This document shows, piece after piece, positions 1-10,039 of a stretch of 64,000 nucleotides of DNA; position 1 is the stretch's first letter; every line of letters begins with the position of its first letter. The stretch spans positions 3,738,634-3,802,633 of the forward strand of contig NZ_KI421517.1 in assembly GCF_000473365.1 (NCBI RefSeq), read 5' to 3'. Made by a program: the position numbers and the translations under genes. Under the pieces are notes generated by a model. That model worked only from the letters and a program-made list of their open reading frames with translations. It ran no database searches and was not told where the DNA came from. This DNA is from Adhaeribacter aquaticus DSM 16391 (GTDB lineage: Bacteria; Bacteroidota; Bacteroidia; Cytophagales; Hymenobacteraceae).

Positions 1-1
1 C

Positions 2-724
2 CGGCAGGTTAGTTTAGGTAGCGCATTCGGAGGAGGGCAAATAGAGGGTTTAGCTTTAAAAAATAACGAAACAGGCTATATAGGATCGGAACGAATTAAT
101 GAACTCCTTATAAAGACTGAACCGCAATTATATGATTTTAATATAGCAGCCTATATTCCCACACCTCAAACTTTACCAGTAGAGATGGTTAATTATAAAG
201 TAACGCAAAACCGTACTAATGTAACCCTATCTTGGACTACCGTTTCGGAGGTTAATAGTGAGAAGTTTACCGTTGAGCGGTCTGAAGATGGAGTGACCTA
301 CTATTCAATTAAAGAATTAAAAGCCGCCGGGCATTCGAGCCAACCCATTAATTACAAAACTACAGACCAGCTTCCAATTATAGGGGTAAACTATTACCGC
401 ATAAAGCAAACTGATTTAGATGGCTCGTTTACGTATTCGGCTGTAAAAGCGGTTGAGATATTAGGTAGGGAACCTGTTTTAGAGGTAAGCCCGGTGCCTG
501 TTAAGCAGGGACAATTGCTGCAGGTCAGGTTACGTAACTCTAATCCTGCTAATTCTACCATTACCTTAACCGGAACGGACGGAAAAATTTATTATAACAA
601 ATTAATTGATAAACCGGGAGGGGTATACGAACAATTTTCAGTGGGTCATTTAAGTAAAGGCATTTATATCTTAAGATGTACTACGGCCCTTGATACATAT
701 ACCTCAAAAATCATTATCCAGTAA
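2..724 (+). CDS. Secreted protein with T9SS sorting domain, 5' partial
   Basis: The reading frame is open to the left edge of the window (frame starting at base 2), so the N-terminus lies outside. The first ATG at 185 is internal: the upstream residues (RQVSLGSAFGGGQIEGLALK...) read as protein continuous with it. The visible part has a fibronectin-like beta domain following an LPVEM linker, typical just before the tail in these proteins. It ends in an approximately 80-residue type IX secretion C-terminal domain, with a VSPVPV motif near residue 160 of the visible frame and a terminal GIYILR...KIIIQ strand. Proteins with this tail cross the outer membrane by T9SS and are anchored or released. 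What the passenger does cannot be told from this fragment. Confidence 0.85.
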   Translation, partial: RQVSLGSAFGGGQIEGLALKNNETGYIGSERINELLIKTEPQLYDFNIAAYIPTPQTLPVEMVNYKVTQNRTNVTLSWTTVSEVNSEKFTVERSEDGVTYYSIKELKAAGHSSQPINYKTTDQLPIIGVNYYRIKQTDLDGSFTYSAVKAVEILGREPVLEVSPVPVKQGQLLQVRLRNSNPANSTITLTGTDGKIYYNKLIDKPGGVYEQFSVGHLSKGIYILRCTTALDTYTSKIIIQ

Positions 725-775
725 AAGGGACTCTTATTTAGTTTTAAAATTTTAAGGAAAATAAATCCGCCAAAC

Positions 776-2170
776 TCAACTTCCAGATGGGTAAAGATCA
801 GGCGGTTCGTTTCTTACCGTAATCTCTTCTATGGGATGCAGGGCATTGGTTTTATCGATGTACAGAAAGGCGTCGTACCGACGGGGTAAAACGGAGGGTA
901 CATAGTTGCCATATTCGTATTTAGGATTATATACAACGCCAATAGCCCGGTGCCCGATGGGCCGCTTCAGAAATTGATTTTCTTTTATGTCTTTAGAGAA
1001 AATCATTTTGTTTGTTGGGCTAAGCTGGTGTAATATGTATTCCCAACTTCCTTCCGGAGCGGCAGGTACTTCCATATTTTTCATCGGTGCCCCCCATCGG
1101 TCGGCTGCTATTACCGTACCACTGTAAGAGCCAAAACCAACAATAAAAACATTTTCTTCGCCGTATTCTTTTCGTACCAGTTGCCCTACATTTACCTCGC
1201 CACTATTAACCATGTCGGTATAGCGGGCATCGCCTACATGGGTATTGTGCTCCCAAATAATAGCTTTCGAATCAGGACCATGAAAATCCAATAAACGCTT
1301 TAAAGTTTGCGCCATGTGGTTGTCCCGAATATTCCAGGAGCCCGAGCTGCTGGTTACAGAGGTACGATAGTAGCGTTCACCATTATAAGCCACCAGTGCA
1401 TTTTGTTCGGCCACAAACTGAGCTTCACTTTTGCTGCCGCCTGTAGTTTTCTCCTGGTTTTCTATTCCTTTCCAAAGCCTGTTGGTCTCGGCCCGGCAAT
1501 TGGCCGAAGCATTTACTACCGCCCGGGCATAATCTATGGGGTCGGCACTATAAGGCTGGAAGCATTGGTGTACCTCCCGGGCGGCTTTGGTTAAATCGGG
1601 GTTATTTTTAATGTAAGGCATGAGTTCGGTCATGGATTCCCACAGGCAGTAAACATCTAAACCAAAAAAGCCAACTTTAGCATTGGCGGGAACTTTTTGG
1701 TTATAGGTATTCAGCCAGGTAACCAGAGAGGCAACTTCATAATTCCCCCACATCCAGGTAGGCCACCGGTCATAGTTTTTTAATAGAGAAACAGTGGCAG
1801 AGCTATCTTTAGGACCTCCTTTTATAAATTGATTTACCCGGTAAGAGTCTGCCCATTCTCCTTCCACAGCAATAAAATCAAATCCTTTCTCTTGTATTAA
1901 TCTTTTAGAGATAGCCGCCCGCCAGGTATAGTACTCGGCCGTACCATGAGAGGCTTCACCTAATAAAACTACGCGGGCATCTCCAATTTCCTGCATAAGA
2001 ACGTCCAAATCCTGGGTATTTCGGAGCGGGTAATTAGGAATGCTTAAGGTAACTGTTTTAGGTTCTTTAGTTTGATTTTGCGCCTGGGGAACTTGCTTAC
2101 ACGCAAACGGAATAAACCATAGTAACAGGAGTAAATAGATTCGCCCACCTCGTTCTGCCTTCTTTTTCAT
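776..2170 (-). CDS. Erythromycin esterase family lipoprotein
   Basis: The protein has the erythromycin-esterase-like fold signature: VVLLGEASHGTAEYY near the N-terminus, then FDFIAVEGEWADSYRVN and a late EHNTHVGDAR, supplying the conserved Glu/His residues of the EreA/EreB superfamily. I chose the ATG at 2170, giving 464 residues, over a GTG 33 bases further out. It begins MKKKAERGG and runs directly into a hydrophobic stretch ending in a lipobox (IPFAC), so this is probably a lipoprotein. Most Bacteroidota members of this family have no shown macrolide activity, so substrate is unknown. It converges on the preceding T9SS gene. Confidence 0.85.
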   Translation of the reverse strand: MKKKAERGGRIYLLLLLWFIPFACKQVPQAQNQTKEPKTVTLSIPNYPLRNTQDLDVLMQEIGDARVVLLGEASHGTAEYYTWRAAISKRLIQEKGFDFIAVEGEWADSYRVNQFIKGGPKDSSATVSLLKNYDRWPTWMWGNYEVASLVTWLNTYNQKVPANAKVGFFGLDVYCLWESMTELMPYIKNNPDLTKAAREVHQCFQPYSADPIDYARAVVNASANCRAETNRLWKGIENQEKTTGGSKSEAQFVAEQNALVAYNGERYYRTSVTSSSGSWNIRDNHMAQTLKRLLDFHGPDSKAIIWEHNTHVGDARYTDMVNSGEVNVGQLVRKEYGEENVFIVGFGSYSGTVIAADRWGAPMKNMEVPAAPEGSWEYILHQLSPTNKMIFSKDIKENQFLKRPIGHRAIGVVYNPKYEYGNYVPSVLPRRYDAFLYIDKTNALHPIEEITVRNEPPDLYPSGS

Positions 2171-2381
2171 AAACCCAATTTTTAAGCTTTTCGGTTTACT
2201 CACTCAAAAGCAGGTTAGTTGCAGGGGTAAATACGGAATTTTATAAAGGTAAGCCAGTTAAATACGTAACTCTGCCGCTTTACTTATACACCTTTATGCT
2301 AATAGCATACTATTTAGTAACCATGACCTGGGGCTGCCGTAAGTTTTTAATAATAAATTATTTACTTTTTAAATAAATTGT

Positions 2382-3356
2382 ATGATAGCAGTAATTACGG
2401 GTGCCTCCAGTGGTATTGGCCGGGCAACAGCCTTAAAATTTGCGAGTAAAGGACATAATGTTGTTTTGGCGGCTCGTTTCGGAGCTGGTTTAGACCAGGT
2501 AGTACAGGAATGTGAAGAATTAGGGGCTAAGGCAGTAGCCGTACCAACTGACGTAAGCCTGGAAGAAGATGTTAATCGTGTAGCAGATCGAGCCATCGAA
2601 ACCTTTGGCCAAATAGATGTTTGGATAAATAATGCGGCCGTTTCGTTATTTGGCCATTTTGAAGAAATACCTACCTATGATATTCGCCAGCTAATAGAAA
2701 TAAATTTGTTTGGCTATATGTACGGAGCCCGCGCAGCCGTTCGGCAGTTTCGGCAGCAGGGCTATGGCACCTTAATTAATATTTCGTCTATGGCCGCCGT
2801 AAATGGTCAGCCTTATTGTGTACCTTATACTATTAGTAAAGCTGGTATAAGAGGAATGAGTCTTAGCCTTTCGCAGGAGCTGGCTGATGAGAAAGATATT
2901 CATGTTTGCTGCGTTTTGCCTGCTGTCATTGATACGCCTATTTTTCAGCATGCCGCTAATTACATGGGCAAACGCATAAATGCACCGGCACCGGTAATTC
3001 CGGCTGAAAAGGTGGCCAAGGCTATTTACAAGCTTACCAAGCATCCTCAGGAAGAAATAATGGTGGGAAGTATGGCCCGGATGATGCGGGCGCAGCGTTT
3101 AATAATGCCTTTGCGCATGTTTGATAAGTACATGCAAAAAATGATCAAGAATAAACACTTTAAAAATGAAGAGTCAGGGCCATTCCAGGGCAACTTATAT
3201 GGACCAATGACCAACTGGAATAAAGTAAATGGTGGTTGGCGGGCAGAAGATGCGGGTAAAGATACTTCCAATGCTTTAAGTATTATTACCACTTTTGCTT
3301 CCTTAGCCTTAGTAGGATTTGTGGTGGGTAAGGCTTTTGTACAAAGTGACAGGTAA
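2382..3356 (+). CDS. SDR family oxidoreductase with C-terminal membrane helix
   Basis: Classical short-chain dehydrogenase: the NAD(P)-binding GASSGIG motif is at residues 7-13, NNAA lies near residue 86, and the catalytic Tyr/Lys pair is in YTISK near residue 150. At 324 residues it is longer than a minimal SDR. The extra C-terminal part carries a basic region and a hydrophobic segment near the end (TTFASLALVGFVVGKAF) that could anchor it to the membrane. Substrate is not evident. The ATG start has only an AT-rich leader, normal for Bacteroidota. A strong hairpin follows the stop. Confidence 0.88.
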   Translation: MIAVITGASSGIGRATALKFASKGHNVVLAARFGAGLDQVVQECEELGAKAVAVPTDVSLEEDVNRVADRAIETFGQIDVWINNAAVSLFGHFEEIPTYDIRQLIEINLFGYMYGARAAVRQFRQQGYGTLINISSMAAVNGQPYCVPYTISKAGIRGMSLSLSQELADEKDIHVCCVLPAVIDTPIFQHAANYMGKRINAPAPVIPAEKVAKAIYKLTKHPQEEIMVGSMARMMRAQRLIMPLRMFDKYMQKMIKNKHFKNEESGPFQGNLYGPMTNWNKVNGGWRAEDAGKDTSNALSIITTFASLALVGFVVGKAFVQSDR

Positions 3357-3359
3357 ACA

Positions 3360-3401
3360 TTACTAAAAGGGGGATATATATTTTTATCCTCCTTTTAGTA
3401 A
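3360..3401 (+). terminator. Hairpin terminator after the SDR gene
   Basis: The inverted repeat TTACTAAAAGGGGG / CCTCCTTTTAGTAA (one G-T pair) has a loop of about 14 bases and begins four bases after the SDR stop codon. Confidence 0.75.
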
Positions 3402-3886
3402 TGCTAATGTGTACCAGGTTTAGAAAATTGCCATTCCAAATCAAGTCTGATTTACTGTTTCCTGAAGGGTTATACCTGGTATAGTATCTAGTGAAGTTTT
3501 ATACTTTATTTCTTTCCGTTTTGCTCCTCTAAAGGTTATAACCCGCTTTAAAATAATATTAGCTGCTTAAGGCTAATGACAATTTATTGTATCAAATTTT
3601 TAATTTTAATTTATCAAGAATCTGATAATTTAAATATATTAATTAAGTAGGGTTTTTAAAACTTTAATTAATTGGATAATTATAATAATTAATTGGAAAT
3701 GGTTAAATGTAAATAAGAGTTTATTGAATAAAATTATTAGATAAATATGTTTTTAAAAGCCTTTAAATAAAGAATTATTTAAATAAATTATGTTTTAGAG
3801 AAGTTATGTTTTTTTAAATATTTTAATGTGGCATAAATAAATATCAAAATAAAAGTTATAAATTTGTATCACTTGAAATTGTACTA
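3402..3886. other. AT-rich intergenic leader upstream of the hybrid kinase
   Basis: No gene is seen in this stretch of about 485 bases. From 3550 on it is very rich in A and T, with many TAATTA-type words, unlike the flanking coding DNA. It probably holds the promoter of the kinase gene that follows. Confidence 0.5.
3859..3866 (+). promoter_or_regulatory. Candidate Bacteroidota -7 element
   Basis: TAAATTTG matches the TAnnTTTG -7 consensus of Bacteroidota sigma factors and lies 20 bases before the kinase ATG. No clear TTTG -33 partner is visible, so the call is tentative. Confidence 0.35.
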
Positions 3887-6800
3887 ATGGAAGTGATAAA
3901 AGAATTAGAATTGCTTCGTCAACAACTTGAGTTGGAAATAGCTCAACGATTAAAAACGGAAAAATTAATAAAAGAAGATATTGATAAAAATCTACCCTTA
4001 AATACTTCTCAACTTCATCAGCAAGAGCTAGACCATCAAAAAGAATATTATGAAGCTATTCTTAATAATGTTCCTTCTGATATAGTTGTTTTTGATAAAG
4101 AGCTACGGTTTCAGTATGTAAACCCCAAGGCCTTTAAAGATAAAATGGCCCGGGATTGGGTTATTGGTAAAACAGAGGCCGACTATGGTGCATTCCGGAA
4201 GTTGTCGGCGGAGGTAATAACCAGGAGAGCCCATTGTTTACTGAAAGCCCGCGACGAAAAGCAATTAGTTGAGTTTGAAGAAACCCTTACTAATAAAGAG
4301 GGAGGTATTTTATATTACCTGCGCAAAATACAACCATTTATTGGGGAAGACGGGGAGGTGGAGTTTGTAATATCTAATGGAGTAGATATTACAGACCTTA
4401 AAAAAGCTCAACAAAAAGTAATTGCCAGCGAAGCCAAAAACAGCGCAATTCTGGGTGCCATTCCGGATCTGATTTTAATCGTTAACCGGGAAGGAAAGTT
4501 TATAGAAATAAATAACCGGAGCCAAATGGAAACGGTAGTTCCTGAAAAAGACGTACCTGGCAATACCATTGCTCATGTATTACCACCCGCCCTGGCCGAA
4601 GAGTACATGCTTAAAATTCAGCAGGCATTAGATTCAGGTGGCCCCGTTATTATAAATTATTCTATAAATGTGCCCTCCGGATTAAGGTACCGGGAAGGTC
4701 GTATTGTTCGGTACGAAGCTGATAAAGTATTAATAATAATCCGCGATTTAACTGAACAAAAAGGCAAAGAGGTACTCTTAAGGGAAAAAGATGAACTAAT
4801 CAGGCAAGTTATGGATGCCAGTCCAAACCTGATTTTTGTTAAGAATTCTGCCGGGGTGTATACGTATGTTAATAAGGCCTTTGCGGAATATTTTGGTTAT
4901 AGCCCCGAATGGATTATCAATAAAAGAGATGTAGATATACATCCTTTTAATGATGAGGTTGACTATTTTCAAAAGATGGATGACCTGGTTTTCCGAACCA
5001 TGAAAGAACAAACCTTTTATGAAAAATTTACCAAAAGCACGGGCGAGGTAATCTGGTTAATTACTACTAAAAAACCTTTTGTTTTAGATTGTGGCGAAAT
5101 CCAGATTTTAGGAATTTCTACTAATATAACAGCCGAGAAAGAAGCAAAAGAAAAACTGGAAAAAAGAGAAGAGCTATATCGGTTGCTTTCAGAAAATTCC
5201 AAAGATATGATTTGCCTTCATGAGGTAGATGGTACTTATATCTATATTTCCAGTTCGGTAAAAGATTTATTGGGTTATACCAAAGAAGAATTAATAGGAA
5301 CTTCTCCCTATGCCTTAACGCATCCTGATGATCTGGATTATTCACTAAAGGATGAGAAAAGAAAAGCTTTTGCCAGTAATGAAAATTTCGTTATCCAGCA
5401 CCGCAAACGCAAAAAAGATGGAACCTATATTTGGGTAGAAACCAATATCCGGCCTATTATAGAAGAAACTACCGGTAAAATTATAAAACTTCAGTCTTCT
5501 TCCCGGGATATTTCCGAACGGAAAAGAAACAATGAAGCTCTGCTAACTACCGAAAAGAAGTATAAGAACCTTATAAAATATAGCCCGGCCTACATCATCA
5601 GCCACGATTTAAAAGGTGAAATTTTATCTATAAACCCTTATACCGTTAATACCCTGGGGCACCGGGAAGGAAAAGTTGTTGGTAAACCAGTAAAAACTTT
5701 TTTACCGGATGAACAAAAACTGGTATTAGACGATTACCTGCAGCATTTGCAAAACAATAGTTCTTATGATGGGGTTATTTATGTGCTCGACCAAAACCAC
5801 CAACAGCGTTTTCTGCATTTCCATTGCTACAAAGTAGTAGAACCAGGAGAAGAACCTTATGTAATTGCTATTGGCCACGACCTGACGGAACGTTTGCGGA
5901 TAGAAGAAGAACTTAAAAAAGCTAAAGAAGCAGCAGAAGAATCGGCCCGGACGAAAGAAAACTTCCTGGCTAACATGAGCCACGAAATCAGAACTCCCTT
6001 AAACGGAATTTTGGGCATGGTAGGCTTATTAAGGAAAACCACTTTAGACGAGAAACAACAAAATTATTTAAAAGTAATTAAGAGTTCTTCGGATAATTTG
6101 CTGGTGGTCATCAACGACATTCTGGATACGGCTAAAATAGAAGCCGGAAAAATTGATTTTGAACAAATACCGTTTGATATAAACGAAACCATAACGGCGG
6201 CCTTCAATAATCTGAAATACAAAGCAGAAGAAAAAGAGATTGCCTACATTTTAAAATCATTGCCTTTTGATGAGGTAATTTTATCTGGCGACCCTTACCG
6301 GTTACAGCAGGTGTTGCTTAACCTCCTGAACAATGCCATAAAATTTACCGATGAAGGCATGGTTAGTTTATCGGTGAAGGTGGTAGGTGAAACCCCGGCT
6401 AATCTTACTGTTGAGTTTTCGGTTCGGGATACAGGTATTGGTATTCCGGAAAGTATGCACGATACGGTATTTGAAGGATTTACGCAAGCCTATACCAGCA
6501 CTACCCGAAAATACGGCGGCACCGGCTTAGGTCTGAATATTTGTAAAAGCCTGGTAGAACTGCAGGAAGGTAAAATATGGGTAGAAAGCCAGGAAGGATT
6601 AGGTAGTATATTTAGGTTTATAATTACCTACCAGAAAAGTAATCTAAAGCTGGATACCAAACCGGCCTTGGAAATCGATTTTACCCGCCTGGATTACATA
6701 CATGTTCTATTGGCAGAAGACAACGAGATTAACATTTATTTAGCTGAGTCTATTTTAAAAAGTTGGGGCGCCAGTATAGATATTGCCCGTAACGGTAAGG

Positions 6801-7486
6801 AAGCCGTAGAATTGGCCGGCAAACATACTTACGATGTAATCCTGATGGATATTCAGATGCCTGAATTAAATGGATTGGAAGCTACAGGCCAAATCAGAAT
6901 GTTACAGGACCAGGGAAAAGCTAATGTGCCCATTATTGCCCTAACGGCTAATGCTATTAAAGGCGATGCCGAAAAGTACTTAAGTTGTGGCATGAATGAT
7001 TACATATCTAAGCCGTTTGAGGAGGAAAAGTTGTTTTTGACCATTGCGGGGTATGTAAAAAGAAGACCCGAAGGTTATTTTACGGAGAAAAAGAAAACAG
7101 AAATTGTTCAGGCTAATAAAGAATCGTCACAGGAAGAGGCTTTGTACAACCTGGAGTATCTGTATAACATGCTGGAAGGGGATGTTAATTTTATTAACCG
7201 AACTATTTCGTTATTTATAGAAACCACCCCAACAACCGTGGCTGAAATGCAACAAAGCTTCTTTTTAAAAGAATGGAAAAAAGTAAGCGAAGCTGCTCAT
7301 AAATTAAAATCGGTTATAGACCTGATGCAGATTGAAAAGCTGCAAAAAATAATCCGGCTAATAGAAAGGAACGGTAAAACAGAAGAAAATTTAAGTGAAG
7401 TAGGCCAATCAATTGAATTAGTTGCTGAAGTAATACACCAGGTAATCGAACAAGTAAAAGCGGAACGGCAAAAGCTGGCAAATTAG
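3887..7486 (+). CDS. Multi-PAS hybrid histidine kinase / response regulator with Hpt domain
   Basis: At 1199 residues this is a one-protein phosphorelay. An N-terminal coiled coil is followed by about five PAS domains (roughly 48-165, 183-290, 302-420, 425-545, 555-670). HisKA comes next with the [11 protein letters not shown] box and phospho-acceptor His699. The HATPase domain has an N box (NNAIKF), a G1 box (DTGIGIP) and a G2 box (GGTGLGLN). A receiver domain has phospho-acceptor Asp988 in LMDIQMP, and a C-terminal Hpt-like domain has His1138 in AAHKLKS. No membrane segment or signal peptide is seen, so it should sense a cytoplasmic cue. No separate output regulator is adjacent, so the final phosphate target is unknown. 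Confidence 0.95.
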   Translation: MEVIKELELLRQQLELEIAQRLKTEKLIKEDIDKNLPLNTSQLHQQELDHQKEYYEAILNNVPSDIVVFDKELRFQYVNPKAFKDKMARDWVIGKTEADYGAFRKLSAEVITRRAHCLLKARDEKQLVEFEETLTNKEGGILYYLRKIQPFIGEDGEVEFVISNGVDITDLKKAQQKVIASEAKNSAILGAIPDLILIVNREGKFIEINNRSQMETVVPEKDVPGNTIAHVLPPALAEEYMLKIQQALDSGGPVIINYSINVPSGLRYREGRIVRYEADKVLIIIRDLTEQKGKEVLLREKDELIRQVMDASPNLIFVKNSAGVYTYVNKAFAEYFGYSPEWIINKRDVDIHPFNDEVDYFQKMDDLVFRTMKEQTFYEKFTKSTGEVIWLITTKKPFVLDCGEIQILGISTNITAEKEAKEKLEKREELYRLLSENSKDMICLHEVDGTYIYISSSVKDLLGYTKEELIGTSPYALTHPDDLDYSLKDEKRKAFASNENFVIQHRKRKKDGTYIWVETNIRPIIEETTGKIIKLQSSSRDISERKRNNEALLTTEKKYKNLIKYSPAYIISHDLKGEILSINPYTVNTLGHREGKVVGKPVKTFLPDEQKLVLDDYLQHLQNNSSYDGVIYVLDQNHQQRFLHFHCYKVVEPGEEPYVIAIGHDLTERLRIEEELKKAKEAAEESARTKENFLANMSHEIRTPLNGILGMVGLLRKTTLDEKQQNYLKVIKSSSDNLLVVINDILDTAKIEAGKIDFEQIPFDINETITAAFNNLKYKAEEKEIAYILKSLPFDEVILSGDPYRLQQVLLNLLNNAIKFTDEGMVSLSVKVVGETPANLTVEFSVRDTGIGIPESMHDTVFEGFTQAYTSTTRKYGGTGLGLNICKSLVELQEGKIWVESQEGLGSIFRFIITYQKSNLKLDTKPALEIDFTRLDYIHVLLAEDNEINIYLAESILKSWGASIDIARNGKEAVELAGKHTYDVILMDIQMPELNGLEATGQIRMLQDQGKANVPIIALTANAIKGDAEKYLSCGMNDYISKPFEEEKLFLTIAGYVKRRPEGYFTEKKKTEIVQANKESSQEEALYNLEYLYNMLEGDVNFINRTISLFIETTPTTVAEMQQSFFLKEWKKVSEAAHKLKSVIDLMQIEKLQKIIRLIERNGKTEENLSEVGQSIELVAEVIHQVIEQVKAERQKLAN

Positions 7487-7502
7487 ATTTTAATTTTTTT
7501 TT

Positions 7503-7555
7503 AGCTCCTTTTCCACAGCCGGTATTTACCGGGTTATGGGGAAAAGGAGCTTTAT
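7503..7555 (+). terminator. Terminator after hybrid kinase
   Basis: A 12-base perfect stem, AGCTCCTTTTCC / GGAAAAGGAGCT, has a roughly 25-base loop. It is preceded by a T-run and followed by TTTATTGTTT, just after the kinase stop. Confidence 0.75.
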
Positions 7556-7936
7556 TGTTTCTATTGTAGTGTAAGTTTACCGGAAGCGCCTGAGCTTGCT
7601 TAAACTACCTCTTCCTCACCTTATAGCTAAACCTTTCGGACGGGCATTATTCCTTCCAGGTTAGTGTAATCCTATTTCTGGAATTTCCCTCCCAAACTTG
7701 TTAGGCAAGGATTCATTATAAACCTGCGCCTTTTAAACGGAAATAAATTTAGTAAGCAAAATCAACAGCCTAGTTTATATGCTTATTTAATAATACGTCG
7801 GCCTGGGGTATTAAACCTTTATTACAAAGAATAAGTATTCAGGAAGGTTATACTGTAATCAGGATAATTTAATATTTACTTGTTAAGGTTTAAATTTTAA
7901 ATAGATGTCTCACTTTAACTCAAAAGGACGATACAT
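7556..7936. other. Intergenic region, no gene seen
   Basis: No coding frame with recognisable content is present. The last 100 bases are AT-rich and probably contain the promoter of the alcohol dehydrogenase gene. An AAAGGA sequence about 10 bases before its ATG may act as a ribosome binding site. Confidence 0.4.
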
Positions 7937-9091
7937 ATGCTAGCCATGAATTATCGGGGACCGCAAAGGGTCCGTGTCAGTCAGAAACCTATGCCACAAA
8001 TTAAGCATCCGGAAGATGCCATTGTCCGGGTTACGCGCTCCTGTATTTGCGGTTCCGACCTGCATTTATACAACGGTAATGTGCCGGATACCCGGGTAGG
8101 GATGACCTTTGGGCATGAATTTATTGGAGAAGTAATAGAAATAGGTTCAGAGGTGCACAAACTAAAAGTTGGTGATCACGTGCTGGTGCCATTTAATATT
8201 GCCTGTGGCCGGTGCCATTATTGTAAACAAGGATTATTTGGCAACTGCCATGAATCAAACTCACAAGCTTCTGCTGTAGGAGGTATTTTTGGTTATTCGC
8301 ATACGGCTGGCGGACATGAAGGTGGGCAGGCCGAATATGTAAGGGTTCCTTATGCGAACGTTGGTCCAACCGTCATCCCAGAGGGCATGGACCTGGATGA
8401 TGCCGTTATGCTAACAGACGTAGTACCTACTGGTTATCAGGCGGCCGAGATGGGCGGAATTCAACCAGGCGATACCGTGGTAGTATATGGCGCAGGTCCG
8501 GTGGGCATTATGGCTGCCAGATGTTCCTGGTTATTTGGTGCCGGTCGGGTAATTGTTATTGATCGGATTGAATACCGCCTGGAATTCGTAAAAAACTATG
8601 CCCAATGTGAGGTCTATAATTACGAAGAGTTAGATGATCCGGTAGTTTTTATAAAGAAAACTACCGACTGGCAAGGTGCCGATGTGGTAATTGATGCAGT
8701 TGGTGCAGAAGCTACCGGTAGCGCTATGCAAACTATAACCGGCCGAAAACTTTTACTTCAGGCAGGATCGGCAACAGCTCTGCACTGGGCAATCAATTCC
8801 GTTAAAAAAGGCGGCATTGTTTCAATAGTTGGGGTATATGGGCCAACCGATAACCTGGTTCCTATTGGCAATGTGGTTAATAAAGGAATTACCATTCGGG
8901 CCAACCAAGCTTCTGTTCCCCGTTTGCTGCCCCGGTTAATAGAACACGTACAAAACGGCGTACTCGACCCGAAAGCTTTGATAACTCACCGGATACCATT
9001 AGAGGAAGTTGCCGAGGGATACCATATCTTCTCAGAGAAGTTAGACAACTGCATTAAACCTGTTCTCATTCCACCATCAGCCAGATCGTAA
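7937..9091 (+). CDS. Zinc-dependent alcohol dehydrogenase, formaldehyde-dehydrogenase-like
   Basis: Medium-chain dehydrogenase of 384 residues. Catalytic zinc ligands are in CICGSDLH (about 36-43) and GHEFIGEV (about 59-66). The structural zinc knot CGRCHYCKQGLFGNC (about 91-105) follows, then the Rossmann motif GAGPVGIMA (about 180). The extended substrate region and HWAINSVKKGG resemble the glutathione-independent formaldehyde dehydrogenase / threonine-dehydrogenase-like branch. It probably oxidises a small alcohol or aldehyde with NAD. The next gene starts 10 bases after the stop, so the two are likely co-transcribed. Confidence 0.9.
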   Translation: MLAMNYRGPQRVRVSQKPMPQIKHPEDAIVRVTRSCICGSDLHLYNGNVPDTRVGMTFGHEFIGEVIEIGSEVHKLKVGDHVLVPFNIACGRCHYCKQGLFGNCHESNSQASAVGGIFGYSHTAGGHEGGQAEYVRVPYANVGPTVIPEGMDLDDAVMLTDVVPTGYQAAEMGGIQPGDTVVVYGAGPVGIMAARCSWLFGAGRVIVIDRIEYRLEFVKNYAQCEVYNYEELDDPVVFIKKTTDWQGADVVIDAVGAEATGSAMQTITGRKLLLQAGSATALHWAINSVKKGGIVSIVGVYGPTDNLVPIGNVVNKGITIRANQASVPRLLPRLIEHVQNGVLDPKALITHRIPLEEVAEGYHIFSEKLDNCIKPVLIPPSARS

Positions 9092-9101
9092 ACAAAATAT
9101 T

Positions 9102-9602
9102 ATGGAAAATATAGCTAAAGATTATTCGCACATAAAGGGGTGGGGCATCGATGCTGATCCGAAAAACGATCCTACCTACCCGATGAAGAACCGAACTAAT
9201 GCCGAGCAAACCGGGTACAGCTGGGAGCGCCCTACGCAGCAACCTATAGACATAGAAGTTTTACATTCTATTGAAAGGCCAAATGTAAGTGCCGTTTTTG
9301 GAACCGCTGTGCCTCCTTCTGGCTTAAGCGGCATGATTCGGCGCTTTGCTTTTAAATACAGTGAGTCTAGTTATGGCCATTGGTTGCCTTTGCTGGTTGC
9401 CGACCGCGTAAATGTAGTGGAGGGCATCATAGAAGATTTAATGCAAGGTCATATTCCTAACATTTTTGCAGAAAAAGGATATAAAGCAGATTTGAAAGTA
9501 AACCGGACCGGGTTAATTCAGAAGGTAGTAGTTGGTGTTGCAATTGGTACCGCCGTGGCTTTGTTATTAACTTCTAAAAACAGTAATACAGATACCGACT
9601 AA
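9102..9602 (+). CDS. Conserved hypothetical protein with C-terminal membrane helix
   Basis: The 166-residue product has an N-terminal region rich in polar and aromatic residues (GWGIDADPKNDPTYPMK). A central section (SGMIRRFAFKYSESSYGHWLPLLVADRVNVVEG) is followed by a hydrophobic helix at about 141-158 (VVVGVAIGTAVALLL), then a short polar tail. I do not recognise a named family. Its start lies 10 bases after the upstream dehydrogenase stop, which argues for an operon; it may be a membrane-tethered partner of that enzyme, but this is inference. Confidence 0.75.
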   Translation: MENIAKDYSHIKGWGIDADPKNDPTYPMKNRTNAEQTGYSWERPTQQPIDIEVLHSIERPNVSAVFGTAVPPSGLSGMIRRFAFKYSESSYGHWLPLLVADRVNVVEGIIEDLMQGHIPNIFAEKGYKADLKVNRTGLIQKVVVGVAIGTAVALLLTSKNSNTDTD

Positions 9603-9658
9603 AAATAAGATTTGGTAAGATTTCTTAATTAGTTTTAGAGGGTGTAGCCCTATTTTAT

Positions 9659-9690
9659 AAAACCCGGTTATTAATAATCGGGTTTTATTT
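9659..9690 (+). terminator. Terminator after the dehydrogenase operon
   Basis: The stem AAAACCCG...CGGGTTTT with a short loop is followed by ATTTTTA, downstream of the two-gene dehydrogenase unit. Confidence 0.75.
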
Positions 9691-10039
9691 TTACTTTATT
9701 AGAAAGGCTTTTATTTTAAAACCTTGTATTAAATAGTGCTTGTAATCTTATTTTAATTTGAAGGTAACGCTGCGCAATAATACATATAGATATATGGCTA
9801 TAAATCACTCATTAATAGCTATATAATAGTTAATTACTTCTGTTTATTTCACCAATCCAGGTTAAGCTTTTTGGTTGCTTTTCATTTAAAATTAATACCC
9901 ATTATACTCCATTGAAAATTTTTTAAAAAAAGGGCAACTATTTTGAAACCAGAATATTGTATGCGTTTAATTTTTATTTCTATTGGTTAAAAGGTAGTTT
10001 TGCGGCCTCAATAGCTTTTTAACCGAAGAAAAAATTTTA
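9691..10039. other. Intergenic region before the M23 peptidase
   Basis: AT-rich stretch of about 350 bases without a recognisable gene. It contains the promoter-like element listed separately near its 3' end. Confidence 0.4.
9995..10002 (+). promoter_or_regulatory. Candidate -7 element of the M23 peptidase gene
   Basis: TAGTTTTG fits TAnnTTTG and lies 38 bases before the ATG at 10040, a plausible spacing for a short leader. The -33 region is not clear. Confidence 0.35.
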
